Assembly (NCBI GenBank): GCA_013215385.1
Contig: JABSOY010000001.1
Coordinates: 213,248 to 277,247 of the forward strand
Reading direction: 5' to 3'
From: Colwellia sp.
Lineage (GTDB): Bacteria; Pseudomonadota; Gammaproteobacteria; Enterobacterales; Alteromonadaceae
DNA length: 64,000 nt
The first letter of the stretch is position 1. The number at the start of each line of letters is the position of its first letter. Both the position numbers and the translations under genes were made by a program. Shown here piece by piece: positions 45,124 to 56,337 of this stretch. A model generated the notes under the pieces. It was given only the letters and a program-made list of their open reading frames with translations. It searched no databases and was not told the origin of the DNA.

Positions 45124-45780
45124 TTAAAATTTCATTTCCGGGACATGCTCAGGAATAACTAACTCACCTTGGGTAAGTTTGATTATTTCATCGATACTCA
45201 CACCAGGTGCTCGTTCTAATAAATGAAATTTACCGTCTTTTATTTCAATAAAGGCTAAATCGGTTAGCACTTTTTTGATACAACCTTTACCTGTTAATGG
45301 CAAAGTACAGTTAGATAATAGTTTTGATACGCCGTGTTTCGAAGCATGTGTCATGGTGACTATGATATTTTCTGCTCCAGCCACTAAATCCATGGCACCG
45401 CCCATGCCTTTTATCAGCTTTCCTGGGATCATGTATGAAGCAATATTACCATTAGAGTCTACTTCAAATGCGCCTAGTACGGTCAAATCAACATGACCGC
45501 CACGGATCATGGCGAATGACTCTGCACTATCAAATATAGAAGCACCTTTTGCCATGGTTACGGTTTGCTTGCCAGCATTAATGAGGTCGGCGTCTATTTC
45601 GTCTTCGGTAGGAAATTGTCCCATGCCTAATAAACCATTTTCAGACTGCAACATAACTTCTATTCCTTCTGGAATATAGTTAGCGACTAAGGTTGGAATA
45701 CCAATACCTAAGTTTACATAATAACCATCTTGTAATTCTTGTGCTACGCGTTGCGCAAGCTGTTCTCTTGATAAAGCCAT
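45124..45780 (-). CDS. scoB: 3-oxoacid CoA-transferase subunit B
   Basis: Beta subunit (218 residues) of succinyl-CoA or acetyl-CoA:acetoacetate CoA-transferase. The CoA-binding glutamate region is visible as SENGLLGMG, along with GIGIPTLVANY near the start and GGHVDLTVLGAFEVD. It works with the A subunit encoded 21 bases upstream to turn acetoacetate into acetoacetyl-CoA. Last gene of the leucine operon, so it handles the acetoacetate made by HMG-CoA lyase; the thiolase (53955) then completes breakdown. Confidence 0.94.
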   Translation of the reverse strand: MALSREQLAQRVAQELQDGYYVNLGIGIPTLVANYIPEGIEVMLQSENGLLGMGQFPTEDEIDADLINAGKQTVTMAKGASIFDSAESFAMIRGGHVDLTVLGAFEVDSNGNIASYMIPGKLIKGMGGAMDLVAGAENIIVTMTHASKHGVSKLLSNCTLPLTGKGCIKKVLTDLAFIEIKDGKFHLLERAPGVSIDEIIKLTQGELVIPEHVPEMKF

Positions 45781-45801
45781 TGCTTAATCTCCGATATTAT
45801 T

Positions 45802-46509
45802 TTATGACTGAGCAGGACGAACGGTACGTTGTTCAATGCGTTTTTCAAACGTGCCTAAAATAACACGGTTTACATAAATACCTGGGGTATGAATGTGATC
45901 TGGGTCTAACTCACCAGGTTCAACAATTTCTTCTACTTCAACAACAGTAATTTTACCAGCGGTAGCCGCTAGCGGGTTAAAGTTACGGGCAGTTTTTCTG
46001 AAAACTAAATTGCCATAACGGTCGGCTTTCCATGCTTTTACAATGGCAAAGTCACCGGTAATAGCAGGTTCAAGGATATACATTCTGCCATTAATCTCAC
46101 GTTCTTCTTTCCCTTCCGCTACCGGTGTACCGTAGCCTGTTGCCGTAAAAAAGGCAGGGATACCAGCACCACCAGCACGCATCTTTTCAGCTAATGTACC
46201 TTGCGGTGTTAACTCTACTTCTAATTCACCACTCATCATCTGGCGTTCAAACTCTGCGTTTTCACCAACATAGGAAGCGACAATTTTCTTTATTTGACGA
46301 TTAGGTAATAACACACCTAAACCAAAGTCATCAACACCACAATTATTTGATACAAAAGTGAGTTCCTTGGTGCCTTTGCGTTTTATTTCACTAATTAAGT
46401 TTTCTGCAATACCACATAAGCCAAAGCCACCTGAAATTACGGTCATGCCGTCTTCCAAACCAGCCATGGCTTCTTCGTAGCTTGACACTACCTTGTCAAA
46501 TCCTGCCAT
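45802..46509 (-). CDS. scoA: 3-oxoacid CoA-transferase subunit A
   Basis: Alpha subunit (235 residues) of the same CoA-transferase. The family motif [13 protein letters not shown] sits at residues 27-39, and the FFTATGYGT region and C-terminal [17 protein letters not shown] [13 protein letters not shown] are typical. It starts 32 bases after the HMG-CoA lyase stop. Its place in the liu operon marks it as the acetoacetate-using type rather than a fatty-acid AtoDA. Confidence 0.94.
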   Translation of the reverse strand: MAGFDKVVSSYEEAMAGLEDGMTVISGGFGLCGIAENLISEIKRKGTKELTFVSNNCGVDDFGLGVLLPNRQIKKIVASYVGENAEFERQMMSGELEVELTPQGTLAEKMRAGGAGIPAFFTATGYGTPVAEGKEEREINGRMYILEPAITGDFAIVKAWKADRYGNLVFRKTARNFNPLAATAGKITVVEVEEIVEPGELDPDHIHTPGIYVNRVILGTFEKRIEQRTVRPAQS

Positions 46510-46541
46510 TATGTATTCCTCACTATTATTTCGTTTTGTAC

Positions 46542-47462
46542 TTATTCTTGTGAACGGTAAGCATTGGACACTTTCGATGAAGGTGCTTTACCTAATTTAT
46601 CGCTAATAAACCAGCCAGCTTGCACCAGTTTATTTAAATCTATATCTGTCTTAATGTTCAAACCATTTAATAGGTAAACAACATCTTCAGTGGCCACGTT
46701 TCCTGAAGCGCCCTTAGCATAAGGGCAACCGCCTGATCCAGCAATGGAACTGTCGATAACAGAAATACCATTTTGCAAAGCAGTGTAAATGTTAGTTAAC
46801 GCCTGTCCATAGGTGTCATGAAAATGAACTGCTAGCTTAGCCGTTGGTACACGTGCGCTAACGGCTTGTAACATCTTTTGTACGCTTAGCGGTGTGCCAA
46901 CACCAATAGTGTCGCCAAGTGAAATTTCATAGCAACCCATCTGGTATAATTTTTCTGCAACCAATGCAACTTGCTCTGGATCAATATCACCTTCATAGGG
47001 ACAGCCAACCACACAAGAAACGTAGCCACGTACCGGAATATTTGCTTGTTTAGCGGCCAACATTATCGGTGCAAATCGTGCAAGGCTTTCTGCAATAGAG
47101 CAGTTAATATTTTTTTGACTAAAGGCCTCTGAGGCGGCACCAAAAATAGCCACTTCTGTAGCGTTAACAGCAACTGCCGCTTCAAAGCCTTTCATATTTG
47201 GGGTAAGGGCTGCGTAAGTGACATTACTTTTTCGGTTAATACCCTTAAAAACATCCGTAGAGGTTGCCATTTGTGGCACCCATTTAGGTGAAACAAAGCT
47301 GCCACTTTCAATATAACGAATACCTGCATCGCTAAGTAGTTCTATGAGTTTTATTTTGTCTGCTGCGCTGATTTGCTGTTTCTCATTTTGTAAACCATCA
47401 CGCGGGCCAACTTCAACTATTTTTACTTGTGTCGGTAACATACTGTTCGATGGAGAAGTCAT
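46542..47462 (-). CDS. liuE: Hydroxymethylglutaryl-CoA lyase
   Basis: Cleaves HMG-CoA to acetoacetate and acetyl-CoA, the last step before ketone handling. TIM-barrel HMGL family: [13 protein letters not shown] at the start (metal and catalytic residues), [10 protein letters not shown] and the signature [21 protein letters not shown] with the active cysteine. It overlaps the stop of the preceding liuD gene by one base (TAATG), so it is translationally coupled. Length 306, typical. Confidence 0.95.
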   Translation of the reverse strand: MTSPSNSMLPTQVKIVEVGPRDGLQNEKQQISAADKIKLIELLSDAGIRYIESGSFVSPKWVPQMATSTDVFKGINRKSNVTYAALTPNMKGFEAAVAVNATEVAIFGAASEAFSQKNINCSIAESLARFAPIMLAAKQANIPVRGYVSCVVGCPYEGDIDPEQVALVAEKLYQMGCYEISLGDTIGVGTPLSVQKMLQAVSARVPTAKLAVHFHDTYGQALTNIYTALQNGISVIDSSIAGSGGCPYAKGASGNVATEDVVYLLNGLNIKTDIDLNKLVQAGWFISDKLGKAPSSKVSNAYRSQE

Positions 47463-49516
47463 TATGCTTCCTCTGGGGTAAAAGCGAGTAATTCGCTGCC
47501 ACCGTCAACCATTTCACCTTCTTTATAAAACAAGGTTTCAACGGTGCCATTTTCTGGAGCTTTTATAGTATGTTCCATTTTCATCGCTTCCATGATCATT
47601 AACGATTGACCTTTGGTAACAACATCGCCAGCTTTTACTAACACACTCACCATAGTACCGTTCATCGGCGCGACTAGGCCACCATGATCTTCGTTGTCAT
47701 TATTGTCACCACAATCAGGTTTAATATGAACAAAATTAAAGACACCGTTCTGGCGGTACAAACTGATTTGGTCACCTGAATTAGAAATGTTATGAGCAAT
47801 GGTTGCTTGGCTACGATAACCGTCAATACTGACATGCAAGGTATCGCCATCAATTCGGCCTTGGCAATCAACGGTACGATCGCCTACAGAAATCAAATAG
47901 TAGCTTTTATTACCTTGGCGCTTTTGTTCAACAGTAACCGGATATTCAATATCGTTGTGCGCTAACACTAACTGATGAATATGTGCTTCATTTGAACGCC
48001 ATGCATTAGTGTTATTCCAAGGCGAATAAGGGTCGGTAGTTGTTGCTGCTTTTTGCTTTGCGTTATTAGCAAGAGCAAGTACTAAGTATAAGGCCGCCAT
48101 CGGTAATTCATCAGCAAGTGTTTGTTTGTCATCATGAAATATTTCACTGTCGTATTTCTCAATAAAACTGGTATCAATTTCTTCATTGATGAAGGGCTTT
48201 GACGTTGCAACATTATAAAGAAAATCAATATTGGTGGTTACACCATTAATACGATATTCCGACAAAGCTTTGGTTAAACGTTGTAATGCTTTTTCGCGAC
48301 TTTCATCCCAAACGATTAATTTAGCGATCATCGGATCGTAAAATACGCTTACGTCATCACCTTGGCGCACCCCCGTATCAACACGGACATGCTCACTTTC
48401 AACAGGAGGCTGTAAAAAGTCTAGTGTGCCGGTTGCTGGTAAAAAATCATTGTTAGGATCTTCAGCGTAAATACGTGCTTCGAACGCATGGCCATTAATG
48501 ACGAGCTGTTCTTGTGTTTTTGGTAAAACTTCTCCTGCAGCGACTCTTAACTGCCATTCTACTAAATCTTGTCCGCTGATCATTTCAGTAACTGGGTGTT
48601 CAACCTGTAGGCGGGTATTCATTTCCATGAAATAGAACGAGCCATCAACATCTAATAAAAACTCAACAGTTCCCGCACCTTGATAGCCAATGGCTTGTGC
48701 TGATTTTATCGCTGTTTCACCCATAGCTTTGCGTAAGTCTGCACTCATGCCAAACGCCGGTGCTTCTTCAATGACTTTTTGATGACGACGTTGTACAGAG
48801 CAGTCACGTTCAAATAAATAAACAGCATGGCCATGATTATCACAAAACACTTGGATTTCAACGTGGCGTGGTTGGGTTAAGTATTTTTCAACGAGCATTC
48901 TGTCGTCACCAAATGATGACATCGCTTCACGTTTTGCAGCAGAAAAACCTTCACTAAATTCGCTTTCACTCCATACTTGACGCATACCTTTACCGCCACC
49001 ACCAGCGGTCGCTTTTAGTAATACCGGATAACCCATATCGTCGGCAGCTTGTTTAAGAATCGCTTCAGATTGGTCGTCACCATGATAGCCGGGCACTAAG
49101 GGGACATTGGCTTTTGCCATGATATTTTTAGCAGCAGACTTTGAGCCCATCGCTTCGATTGCAGCAACCGGAGGGCCAATAAAGGTAATATCCTCATCGC
49201 TACACATGCGACAGAAGTCAGCATTTTCAGACAGAAAACCATAACCAGGATGAATAGCTTGTGCGCCAGTGCGCTTTGCCGCAGCAATTACTTTTTCTGA
49301 CAAAAGGTAACTTTCACGTGAAGGTGATGGCCCAAGATAAATAGCTTCATCAGCCATATTTACATGGAGTGAATCTGCATCGGCGTCTGAGTATACTGCA
49401 ACTGTCAAGATACCCATCTTACGCGCTGTTTTTATAACGCGACAGGCGATTTCACCACGATTGGCAATAAGAATTTTAGTGAACATTTTTGCTGTTTTAT
49501 TTGTTAATTGAGACAT
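47462..49516 (-). CDS. liuD: Methylcrotonyl-CoA carboxylase, biotin-carrying alpha subunit
   Basis: Carboxylates 3-methylcrotonyl-CoA using ATP and bicarbonate. Biotin carboxylase domain (12-460) begins [14 protein letters not shown] and has GGGGKGMR in the ATP grasp, then a linker domain and a C-terminal biotinyl domain with the target lysine in [11 protein letters not shown]. The start at 49516 is supported by AAGGAT; an internal ATG at 49486 matches the usual start of the family and is a possible alternative. Pairs with the beta subunit LiuB. Confidence 0.95.
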   Translation of the reverse strand: MSQLTNKTAKMFTKILIANRGEIACRVIKTARKMGILTVAVYSDADADSLHVNMADEAIYLGPSPSRESYLLSEKVIAAAKRTGAQAIHPGYGFLSENADFCRMCSDEDITFIGPPVAAIEAMGSKSAAKNIMAKANVPLVPGYHGDDQSEAILKQAADDMGYPVLLKATAGGGGKGMRQVWSESEFSEGFSAAKREAMSSFGDDRMLVEKYLTQPRHVEIQVFCDNHGHAVYLFERDCSVQRRHQKVIEEAPAFGMSADLRKAMGETAIKSAQAIGYQGAGTVEFLLDVDGSFYFMEMNTRLQVEHPVTEMISGQDLVEWQLRVAAGEVLPKTQEQLVINGHAFEARIYAEDPNNDFLPATGTLDFLQPPVESEHVRVDTGVRQGDDVSVFYDPMIAKLIVWDESREKALQRLTKALSEYRINGVTTNIDFLYNVATSKPFINEEIDTSFIEKYDSEIFHDDKQTLADELPMAALYLVLALANNAKQKAATTTDPYSPWNNTNAWRSNEAHIHQLVLAHNDIEYPVTVEQKRQGNKSYYLISVGDRTVDCQGRIDGDTLHVSIDGYRSQATIAHNISNSGDQISLYRQNGVFNFVHIKPDCGDNNDNEDHGGLVAPMNGTMVSVLVKAGDVVTKGQSLMIMEAMKMEHTIKAPENGTVETLFYKEGEMVDGGSELLAFTPEEA

Positions 49517-49519
49517 GTT

Positions 49520-50344
49520 TTATCCTTCACTCGTTGGTTCTTTTTGCCAGTTTGCTGGTCGTTTTTCAAAAAAAGCGCTTAAGCCTTCTTGGCCTTCTTC
49601 TGAAACGCGAATTGAGGCAATACGTTCGCTGGTAATACTGAGTAATTCATCATTTATTTCTTGATAAGCAACATCTAAAGCTAATTGCTTTGCATAGCGG
49701 ACGGCTTGTGGCCCGTTACTAAGTATGGTGCTGACCATATTAATTACGCTGTTTTCTAGTTCTTCTAAAGTGACAATCTCATCAACTAAACCTAATTGTT
49801 GAGCTTTATCAGCAAAAAATCTTTCTGCAGTTTGAAAGTAACGACGACTCGCTTTTTGTCCAATAGCATTAACGACATAGGGGCTGATAGTTGCAGGAAT
49901 TAAACCAAGCTTAACTTCACTTAAACAAAAGCTCGCTTTATTGCTGGCAATAACAATGTCGCAACAACTGGCTAATCCAACGGCACCGCCAAAAGCGGCT
50001 CCTTGAATTTGAGCAATAGTTGTTTGTGGCAAAAAGTTTAATGCCTTTAACATATTGGCTAAGGCATTGGCGTCTTTTAAGTTTTCTTCATAAGAATAAC
50101 TTGCCATACGTTTCATCCAGCCTAAATCAGCACCAGCAGAAAAACTTTTTCCGGTTGATGCTAAGATCATAATGTTGATGTCATCGCGTTTAGCTATATC
50201 CATAAAAATAATGGTGAGCTGAGCGATAATTTTATCGTCAAAGGCATTGTGTTTATCTGGATTATTTAAAGTCACGGTTGCCACGCCATAACGATCTACG
50301 TTAAATAACACATGGCCAGTAGTTATTTCTTTTAATGTGGTCAT
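49520..50344 (-). CDS. liuC: Methylglutaconyl-CoA hydratase
   Basis: Enoyl-CoA hydratase-family enzyme (274 residues) that hydrates 3-methylglutaconyl-CoA to HMG-CoA. Crotonase motifs: GKSFSAGADLGWMKRM (oxyanion hole) and GAAFGGAVGLASCCDIVIAS, with SEVKLGLIPATISPYVV. The placement between the two carboxylase subunit genes, in the order liuB-liuC-liuD, assigns the substrate. A 3-base gap to liuD suggests coupling. Confidence 0.93.
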   Translation of the reverse strand: MTTLKEITTGHVLFNVDRYGVATVTLNNPDKHNAFDDKIIAQLTIIFMDIAKRDDINIMILASTGKSFSAGADLGWMKRMASYSYEENLKDANALANMLKALNFLPQTTIAQIQGAAFGGAVGLASCCDIVIASNKASFCLSEVKLGLIPATISPYVVNAIGQKASRRYFQTAERFFADKAQQLGLVDEIVTLEELENSVINMVSTILSNGPQAVRYAKQLALDVAYQEINDELLSITSERIASIRVSEEGQEGLSAFFEKRPANWQKEPTSEG

Positions 50345-50355
50345 GATTATTACTC

Positions 50356-51963
50356 CTACATTCTGAAGATACCGAACTTGGTATCCTCAATCGGTTTATT
50401 AAGCGATGCCGAAATTGCAAGGCCTAAAACTTGTCGTGTATCAGCGGGGTCGATAATACCATCGTCCCATAAACGAGCTGATGCATAATAAGGGTGACCT
50501 TGATGTTCGTAAGAATCAATAATAGGTTGCTTGAAATCTTGCTCTTCTTGCTCACTCCATGTTTCACCTAATTTATCTTTTTGGTCGCGCTTAACTTGTG
50601 CCAAAACGCCAGCAGCTTGTTCGCCGCCCATTACTGAAATACGTGCATTTGGCCACATAAATAAGAAGCGTGGATCGTAAGCGCGTCCACACATGCCGTA
50701 GTTACCTGCACCGAAACTGCCACCAATTAACATGGTAAATTTAGGCACTTTCGCTGTAGCTACCGCTGTTACCATTTTTGCGCCATGTTTAGCGATACCG
50801 CCAGCTTCATATTGCTGACCAACCATAAAACCGGTAATGTTTTGTAAGAAAACCAGTGGGATTTTTCTTTGTGCACAGAGCTCAATAAAGTGAGCTCCTT
50901 TTTGTGCAGATTCGCCAAAAAGAATACCGTTATTTGCAACAATGCCAACTGGGTAGCCGAAGATACGTGCAAAACCACAAACTAATGTGGTGCCATAAAG
51001 TGCTTTAAATTCATCAAAATTACTACCGTCGACAACACGAGCTATAATTTCTCGGATATCAAACGGTTGGCGAGCATCTTTTGGTATCACACCATAAATC
51101 TCTTGTGCATCGTATGCAGGTTCAACAATGGGTTGAATATTCATGGTTACCGGTTTAACGCGGTTTAAATTACCAACGATATTACGCGCGATTTCTAAAG
51201 CATGGTGGTCATTTTGTGCGTAATGATCGGCCACGCCGGAAGTACGACAATGAACATCTGCGCCACCTAAGTCTTCAGCAGTTACTACTTCACCTGTTGC
51301 TGCTTTCACGAGTGGCGGCCCAGCTAAAAATATCGTTCCTTGTTCTTTAACAATGATTGACTCGTCTGACATCGCAGGTACATAAGCACCACCGGCGGTA
51401 CAAGAACCCATAACAACTGCAATTTGTGGAATAGCTTGTGCTGACATATTGGCTTGATTGAAAAAAATACGACCAAAATGTTCTTTATCAGGAAATACTT
51501 CGTCCTGGTTGGGTAAGTTAGCACCACCAGAGTCGACTAAATAAATACAAGGTAAGTTGTTTTCTTGTGCAATTGTTTGTGCACGAAGATGCTTTTTAAC
51601 GGTTAATGGGAAATAGGTGCCACCTTTTACCGTAGCGTCGTTGGCGACGATAATACATTCTTGCCCGCCAACACGGCCAATACCGGTGATAATTCCCGCG
51701 GCAGGAATATTTGCGTCATATACTTCATGAGCGGCAAGTTGTGATAATTCTAAAAAGGGTGAGCCAGCATCAAGTAGGGCATTCACACGATCCCGTGGTA
51801 ATAATTTACCGCGAGACAAATGGCGTGCACGACTGCGTTCGCCGCCACCCAATTTTACTTGCTCAAGTTTTTCTTTTAAATCGTCAACTTGCACTTGCAT
51901 GTGCGCTGCGTTTTCAATGAAATCAGGGCTGCGGACATTGATTTTTGAAATTATTTTAGCCAC
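50356..51963 (-). CDS. liuB: Methylcrotonyl-CoA carboxylase beta subunit
   Basis: Carboxyltransferase subunit (535 residues) of the methylcrotonyl-CoA carboxylase. Two crotonase-like halves: the N half with [19 protein letters not shown] and [14 protein letters not shown], the C half with [11 protein letters not shown] and [18 protein letters not shown], all typical of MCC-beta. Second enzyme of the liu operon, 11 bases before liuC. Confidence 0.95.
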   Translation of the reverse strand: MAKIISKINVRSPDFIENAAHMQVQVDDLKEKLEQVKLGGGERSRARHLSRGKLLPRDRVNALLDAGSPFLELSQLAAHEVYDANIPAAGIITGIGRVGGQECIIVANDATVKGGTYFPLTVKKHLRAQTIAQENNLPCIYLVDSGGANLPNQDEVFPDKEHFGRIFFNQANMSAQAIPQIAVVMGSCTAGGAYVPAMSDESIIVKEQGTIFLAGPPLVKAATGEVVTAEDLGGADVHCRTSGVADHYAQNDHHALEIARNIVGNLNRVKPVTMNIQPIVEPAYDAQEIYGVIPKDARQPFDIREIIARVVDGSNFDEFKALYGTTLVCGFARIFGYPVGIVANNGILFGESAQKGAHFIELCAQRKIPLVFLQNITGFMVGQQYEAGGIAKHGAKMVTAVATAKVPKFTMLIGGSFGAGNYGMCGRAYDPRFLFMWPNARISVMGGEQAAGVLAQVKRDQKDKLGETWSEQEEQDFKQPIIDSYEHQGHPYYASARLWDDGIIDPADTRQVLGLAISASLNKPIEDTKFGIFRM

Positions 51964-52085
51964 GGTATTACCTTTGTTTTTTTATTCGCCCTAAATTAGG
52001 GCACTAACTTTAAATACGTAAGCCAGCGGCATGATCTCAATAAGAAGTATGAAATCACGCACATTGGTTAAACGTTATTATTGGG

Positions 52086-53255
52086 TTATTTCGATTCAGC
52101 AAATAACTCACGACCAATTAACATACGACGAATTTCAGAAGTACCTGCGCCAATTTCATATAACTTAGCGTCACGTAATAAACGACCTGCTGGAAACTCA
52201 TTGATGTAACCGTTGCCACCTAATAATTGAATGGCATCTAACGCCATTTTGGTTGCTAATTCTGCCGCAATTAAGATAACACCCGCAGAATCTTTACGCG
52301 TGGTTTCACCACGGTCAGCTGCTTGTGCACATAAGTAAGCATACGATTTAGCGGCATTCATTTGGGTGTACATATCAGCAATTTTGCCTTGAATTAATTG
52401 GAATTCGCCAATTGACTGACCAAACTGTTTACGGTCATGAATGTAAGGTACAACTAGGTCCATACACGCATCCATAATCCCTAACGGTCCACCTGTTAAG
52501 ACGATACGTTCGTAATCAAGGCCCGACATTAATACTCGAACACCTTTGCCTTCTTCGCCTAAAATATTTTCCGCTGGAACTTCACAGTCTTGGAAAACTA
52601 ATTCACAAGTATTTGAGCCACGCATACCTAATTTGTCTAATTTTTGATGACGAGAAAATCCTGGGTAATCGCGTTCAACGATAAAGGCCGTAATGCCTTT
52701 TGAACCTGCAGAGGTATCTGTTTTTGCATAAATTACAAAAACGTTGGCATCAGGACCATTGGTGATCCACATTTTGTTGCCATTTAAAATATATTTGTCG
52801 CCTTTTTTCTCAGCGCGCAATTTCATACTTACCACATCAGAACCGGCGTTCGGCTCACTCATCGCTAATGCACCAATATGCTCACCGCTACAAAGTTTCG
52901 GTAAGTATTTAGCTTTTTGCTCATGTGAACCGTTTTTGTTTAATTGATTTAAGCAAAGGTTAGACATAGCCCCGTAACTTAAACCAACAGAAGCAGAAGC
53001 ACGTGAAATTTCTTGCATAGCAACCATATGTTCTAAGTAGCCTAAACCAGAACCGCCATATTGTTCGTCAACGGTCATGCCCAATAAACCTAAATCGCCA
53101 AATTTTAGCCATAAATCATTAGGGAATTCATTATCAATATCAATTTGTGCTGCTCGAGGCGCAATTTCGTCACGAGAAAAAGCGTTAACCGTGTCGCGGA
53201 TCATTTCGACGGTTTCGCCTAAATTAAAGTTTAAAGATGAAAATGTAGAAATCAT
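52086..53255 (-). CDS. liuA: Isovaleryl-CoA dehydrogenase
   Basis: FAD enzyme (389 residues) that oxidises isovaleryl-CoA to 3-methylcrotonyl-CoA, passing electrons to electron-transfer flavoprotein. Acyl-CoA dehydrogenase signatures: [41 protein letters not shown], and the C-terminal [20 protein letters not shown] with [19 protein letters not shown]. First enzyme gene after the regulator, 48 bases downstream. The set of liu genes makes the substrate secure. Confidence 0.95.
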   Translation of the reverse strand: MISTFSSLNFNLGETVEMIRDTVNAFSRDEIAPRAAQIDIDNEFPNDLWLKFGDLGLLGMTVDEQYGGSGLGYLEHMVAMQEISRASASVGLSYGAMSNLCLNQLNKNGSHEQKAKYLPKLCSGEHIGALAMSEPNAGSDVVSMKLRAEKKGDKYILNGNKMWITNGPDANVFVIYAKTDTSAGSKGITAFIVERDYPGFSRHQKLDKLGMRGSNTCELVFQDCEVPAENILGEEGKGVRVLMSGLDYERIVLTGGPLGIMDACMDLVVPYIHDRKQFGQSIGEFQLIQGKIADMYTQMNAAKSYAYLCAQAADRGETTRKDSAGVILIAAELATKMALDAIQLLGGNGYINEFPAGRLLRDAKLYEIGAGTSEIRRMLIGRELFAESK

Positions 53256-53302
53256 GGTTTTTCCTTAGCTTACTTAGCTACTTAAAGTTATTGTAATATA
53301 AA

Positions 53303-53704
53303 TTATTTATCGTCTTTTTCGATAGTTGACAGTGTCGTTAGGCAACTTTCTTCTAAATTGGTTAACTCCATCAGCACGACTTTTATATCGTCAAGCTGCT
53401 GGTGTAAGTCAGATTTTTTTTGTTGAATAATATCCATCATCACTTTTAATTGACTAGCACTGGTATTATCTAAGTCGTATAGTTCAAAGATACGTCCGGT
53501 TTCTGCTAATGAAAAGCCTAAGCGCTTACCGCGTAGAATTAACTTTAGTCGAACTTTGTCTCTTTGGTTATAAATTCGAGTTTGTCCTTTTCGAGTTGGT
53601 GCAAGTAACCCTTGATCTTCGTAAAAACGAATACTACGCGTGGTGATATCGAATTCTTTAGAAAGGTCACTGATTGAAAAAGTCTGTGCTTTTAATTGGG
53701 GCAT
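53303..53704 (-). CDS. liuR: MerR-family regulator of leucine catabolism
   Basis: MerR-type transcription factor of 133 residues. The DNA-binding helices are FSISDLSKEFDITTRSIRFYEDQGLLAP; a coiled-coil dimerisation helix follows (LKVMMDIIQQKKSDLHQQL). The frame extends to 53776, but the ATG at 53704 begins the canonical N-terminus and leaves a promoter and palindrome upstream free. It is the first gene of the liu operon and probably controls it and the divergent thiolase gene in response to a branched-chain acyl-CoA, as for LiuR. Confidence 0.92.
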   Translation of the reverse strand: MPQLKAQTFSISDLSKEFDITTRSIRFYEDQGLLAPTRKGQTRIYNQRDKVRLKLILRGKRLGFSLAETGRIFELYDLDNTSASQLKVMMDIIQQKKSDLHQQLDDIKVVLMELTNLEESCLTTLSTIEKDDK

Positions 53705-53722
53705 GAAAAACTCTATTTTTAT

Positions 53723-53763
53723 ATAATACATCAACCTTACAGGAAGTTTACGTAAACGTAAAG
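53723..53763 (-). promoter_or_regulatory. liu operon promoter with LiuR-like operator
   Basis: The palindrome TTTACG-TAAA-CGTAAA (53747-53762) covers the expected -35 region, with a minus-strand -10 TATTAT at 53723-53728. This is the usual MerR-family arrangement of an operator inside the promoter. It lies 19-59 bases before the liuR start. Confidence 0.65.
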
Positions 53764-53873
53764 GGTACTGTTTCACTCAGCTAAATAGTGGGTGATATGT
53801 ATGTGATAATTTACGAGTTCATGGAAAATATATAATACATAACTAAGCTATTCATAATAATTAGACTTAAAGC

Positions 53874-53895
53874 TTACGTTGGCGTCAACGTCAAA
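53874..53895 (+). promoter_or_regulatory. Second LiuR-like operator upstream of the thiolase
   Basis: TTACGTT-GGCGTC-AACGTCAA is a related inverted repeat, about 60 bases before the thiolase start. It suggests that LiuR also controls this divergent gene, which would link acetoacetyl-CoA thiolysis to the liu operon. Confidence 0.5.
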
Positions 53896-53954
53896 TATGA
53901 GTTATGGTGTCGTTATTAATTTATCCCTTTTTATTTTTATATTGGAGAGCTTCC

Positions 53955-55139
53955 ATGTCTATTCAAGATCCTATTGTTATTGTGTCAGCGTCAAGAACCC
54001 CTATGGGTGGTTTTATGGGCGGATTATCTGCTGTTTCTTCACCAGACTTAGGTGCTACGGCAATTCGCGGTGCTCTTGCTGCCGCAAATATTGCTAACGA
54101 TCAAGTTGATGAAGTTATTATGGGCTGTGTTCTACCGGCTGGCTTAAAACAAGCGCCTGCTCGTCAAGCCGCATTAGCTGCAGATTTGGCGTTATCAACG
54201 GTTTGTACCACTATCAATAAAGTTTGTGGTTCAGGTATGAAAGCAGCAATGCAAGCACATGACTCATTGATGGCTGGCTCTATTAATGTAGCGGTTGCTG
54301 GCGGTATGGAAAACATGACCAATGCACCACACCTTTTACCAAAAGGTCGTAGCGGCATTAAAATGGGCCATGGCCAAATACTTGACCATATGATGACAGA
54401 CGGTTTAGAAAACGCCTACGACGGTATTGCAATGGGTTGTTTTGCACAAGAAACCGCAGACGATGCAGGCTTTACCCGTGAAGATATGGATGAATACGCT
54501 ATTCGTTCATTAGCACGTGCCAATGCAGCAATTACAGCCGGTGCATTTGAAAGTGAAATTACACCAGTAACGATTAAATCTCGCCGTGGTGATTCTATAT
54601 TTGCTGTTGATGAACAGCCGGGCAATGCTCGTCCTGATAAAATTCCTACCTTGCGTGCTGCATTTAAAAAAGGCGGTACTATTACTGCTGCGAACTCTAG
54701 CTCTATTTCAGATGGCGCTGCAGCATTAGTGATGATGAAGCAGTCGGAAGCACAAAAACGTGGTTTAACACCATTATGTAAAATTGTTGCTCATGCAACT
54801 CATGCGCAAAAACCAGAAGAGTTTACCGTTGCTCCTGTTGGCGCAATGAATAAAGTATTGGCAAAAGCCAATTGGACTACTGCAGATGTTGATTTATGGG
54901 AAATTAACGAAGCATTTGCCATGGTTACTATGCTTGCGATTAAAGAGTTAGCTCTTGATGTTGAAAAAGTAAATGTTAACGGTGGTGCCTGTGCGTTAGG
55001 TCATCCTTTAGGTGCTAGTGGTGCTCGTATTATAGTAACGCTAATTCATGCCTTGAAAAACAAAGGTCTTTCTAAAGGTCTTGCATCTCTTTGTATTGGT
55101 GGTGGTGAAGCAACAGCTATCGCGGTTGAAATGCTTTAA
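53955..55139 (+). CDS. atoB: Acetyl-CoA C-acetyltransferase (thiolase)
   Basis: Degrades acetoacetyl-CoA to two acetyl-CoA, finishing leucine breakdown. The ATG at 53955 has GGAG at good spacing; the frame opens further upstream but without a ribosome site. Thiolase motifs: active Cys in TTINKVCGSGMKA, NINEAF-type WEINEAFAMV, NVNGGACALGHPLGASGARI and the final Cys in SLCIGGGEATAI. Length about 394, typical. Divergent from liuR, with a possible shared operator. Confidence 0.95.
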   Translation: MSIQDPIVIVSASRTPMGGFMGGLSAVSSPDLGATAIRGALAAANIANDQVDEVIMGCVLPAGLKQAPARQAALAADLALSTVCTTINKVCGSGMKAAMQAHDSLMAGSINVAVAGGMENMTNAPHLLPKGRSGIKMGHGQILDHMMTDGLENAYDGIAMGCFAQETADDAGFTREDMDEYAIRSLARANAAITAGAFESEITPVTIKSRRGDSIFAVDEQPGNARPDKIPTLRAAFKKGGTITAANSSSISDGAAALVMMKQSEAQKRGLTPLCKIVAHATHAQKPEEFTVAPVGAMNKVLAKANWTTADVDLWEINEAFAMVTMLAIKELALDVEKVNVNGGACALGHPLGASGARIIVTLIHALKNKGLSKGLASLCIGGGEATAIAVEML

Positions 55140-55186
55140 CATTATTAAAACCTGTTAGTTTATCTTTTAAACTCAGCTATATTACC

Positions 55187-55219
55187 AAAGCCGCTCTGTT
55201 GTTACTTAGCGGTTTTTTT
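55187..55219 (+). terminator. Rho-independent terminator after the thiolase
   Basis: AAAGCCGCT (55187-55195) pairs with AGCGGTTTT (55208-55216) with one G-U pair, followed by more Ts to 55219. It separates the thiolase from the convergent AraC-type gene. Confidence 0.88.
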
Positions 55220-55237
55220 GTACCTTTAATATCCTGT

Positions 55238-56125
55238 TTATTGATGGGCAGAATCTCTATATTGTTTAGGTGACATCCCGACCATTTTTTTAAAAATTCT
55301 GGAAAAATAATAAGGATCGTTATAACCCAAAGCTTCTCCAATTTGTTTGATGGTCTGTCTAGTATTGTCAAGTTGAAAGCAGGCGCGTTGAATTTTCATA
55401 TTAATGAAATGTTGGATAGGGGAGGTATCGGTCAGTTCTTTAAATTTTTTAGAAAAGTGAAATTTAGACAATTTACTATAATGCGCGAGAGTATCTAAAC
55501 TCAACTCTTGATGTAAATTTTCTCTCATCAAGCTTTCTACAGCATCAATGTCAAAAGCTGAACCATTATTAAAAGCACTTATCCTTAGCTGTAGCGCTAA
55601 AAAACTCAATGCTTGCTGTAAAATATGCACAGCATGAATAACGTTGGTTGCGGTATAACCTCTGCTGCCTAGTGCCAGTAAATGGTTGAAATCTGCAAGT
55701 ATATTATTCAGCACACTAACATGCGCTAAACCATCATCCATTTTCATTAATAAACGTTGAGCAAAGTCGTCCGCTAATGTCCCTTGAAAGTTAATCCAAA
55801 AAACAGCGTGGGCATTATTGTTATTAACTTTGTAAGCAAAGGCATGATTCGGCGACAAAATAACAAGATCACCTGCATTGACCTCTCGTTTTTTATTTTT
55901 ATAGTCTAGAATTCCACTACCTGCCTGACAGTAAATTAAACAATGATGAGCCGGTTGACTCTGTTTTATGTTGAAGGTTAAGTCCTGCGACGACTTGCCA
56001 AGAGATATTGGGTATAAGCCTTGTGTTAAAGGATGTTTCTTAAGTTTATTGAGTAAAAATATAGGAATGATTAAGCGTATATCATCTATTTCGGATACTG
56101 GCTGCTTCGTTAAATTATTGCTCAT
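55238..56125 (-). CDS. AraC-family transcriptional regulator
   Basis: Regulator of 295 residues: an N-terminal cupin-like sensing domain (about 50-150, with HHCLIYCQAGSGILDYK and LVILSPNHAFAYKV) and a C-terminal double helix-turn-helix (about 195-290, with SLDTLAHYSKLSKFHFSKKF and IKQIGEALGYNDPYYFSRIFKK). It diverges from the isobutyryl-CoA mutase gene over a 212-base promoter gap and probably activates that cluster. The ligand is unknown. Confidence 0.9.
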   Translation of the reverse strand: MSNNLTKQPVSEIDDIRLIIPIFLLNKLKKHPLTQGLYPISLGKSSQDLTFNIKQSQPAHHCLIYCQAGSGILDYKNKKREVNAGDLVILSPNHAFAYKVNNNNAHAVFWINFQGTLADDFAQRLLMKMDDGLAHVSVLNNILADFNHLLALGSRGYTATNVIHAVHILQQALSFLALQLRISAFNNGSAFDIDAVESLMRENLHQELSLDTLAHYSKLSKFHFSKKFKELTDTSPIQHFINMKIQRACFQLDNTRQTIKQIGEALGYNDPYYFSRIFKKMVGMSPKQYRDSAHQ

Positions 56126-56337
56126 AGGTTTTTACTAAGCTTACTACTTTAAGGTGGGTTTGTTTATAGCAATATAGTCCATCAAATTAACAATAAAATC
56201 AATTTTAACTGGGTAAACACTATGCTTAAATAGACTTATTATAAATAATTATCACAATAAAACACTAAAGATACTTTATTTGCAGCAATATTTATTGCTT
56301 TGTTGCCAATATAACCCCCTATATAAGTGAGTTTGCT

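Noticed and set aside
55140..56337. Cobalamin riboswitch before icmF
   Set aside because: I saw no B12-box sequence or fitting stems in the 212-base leader.
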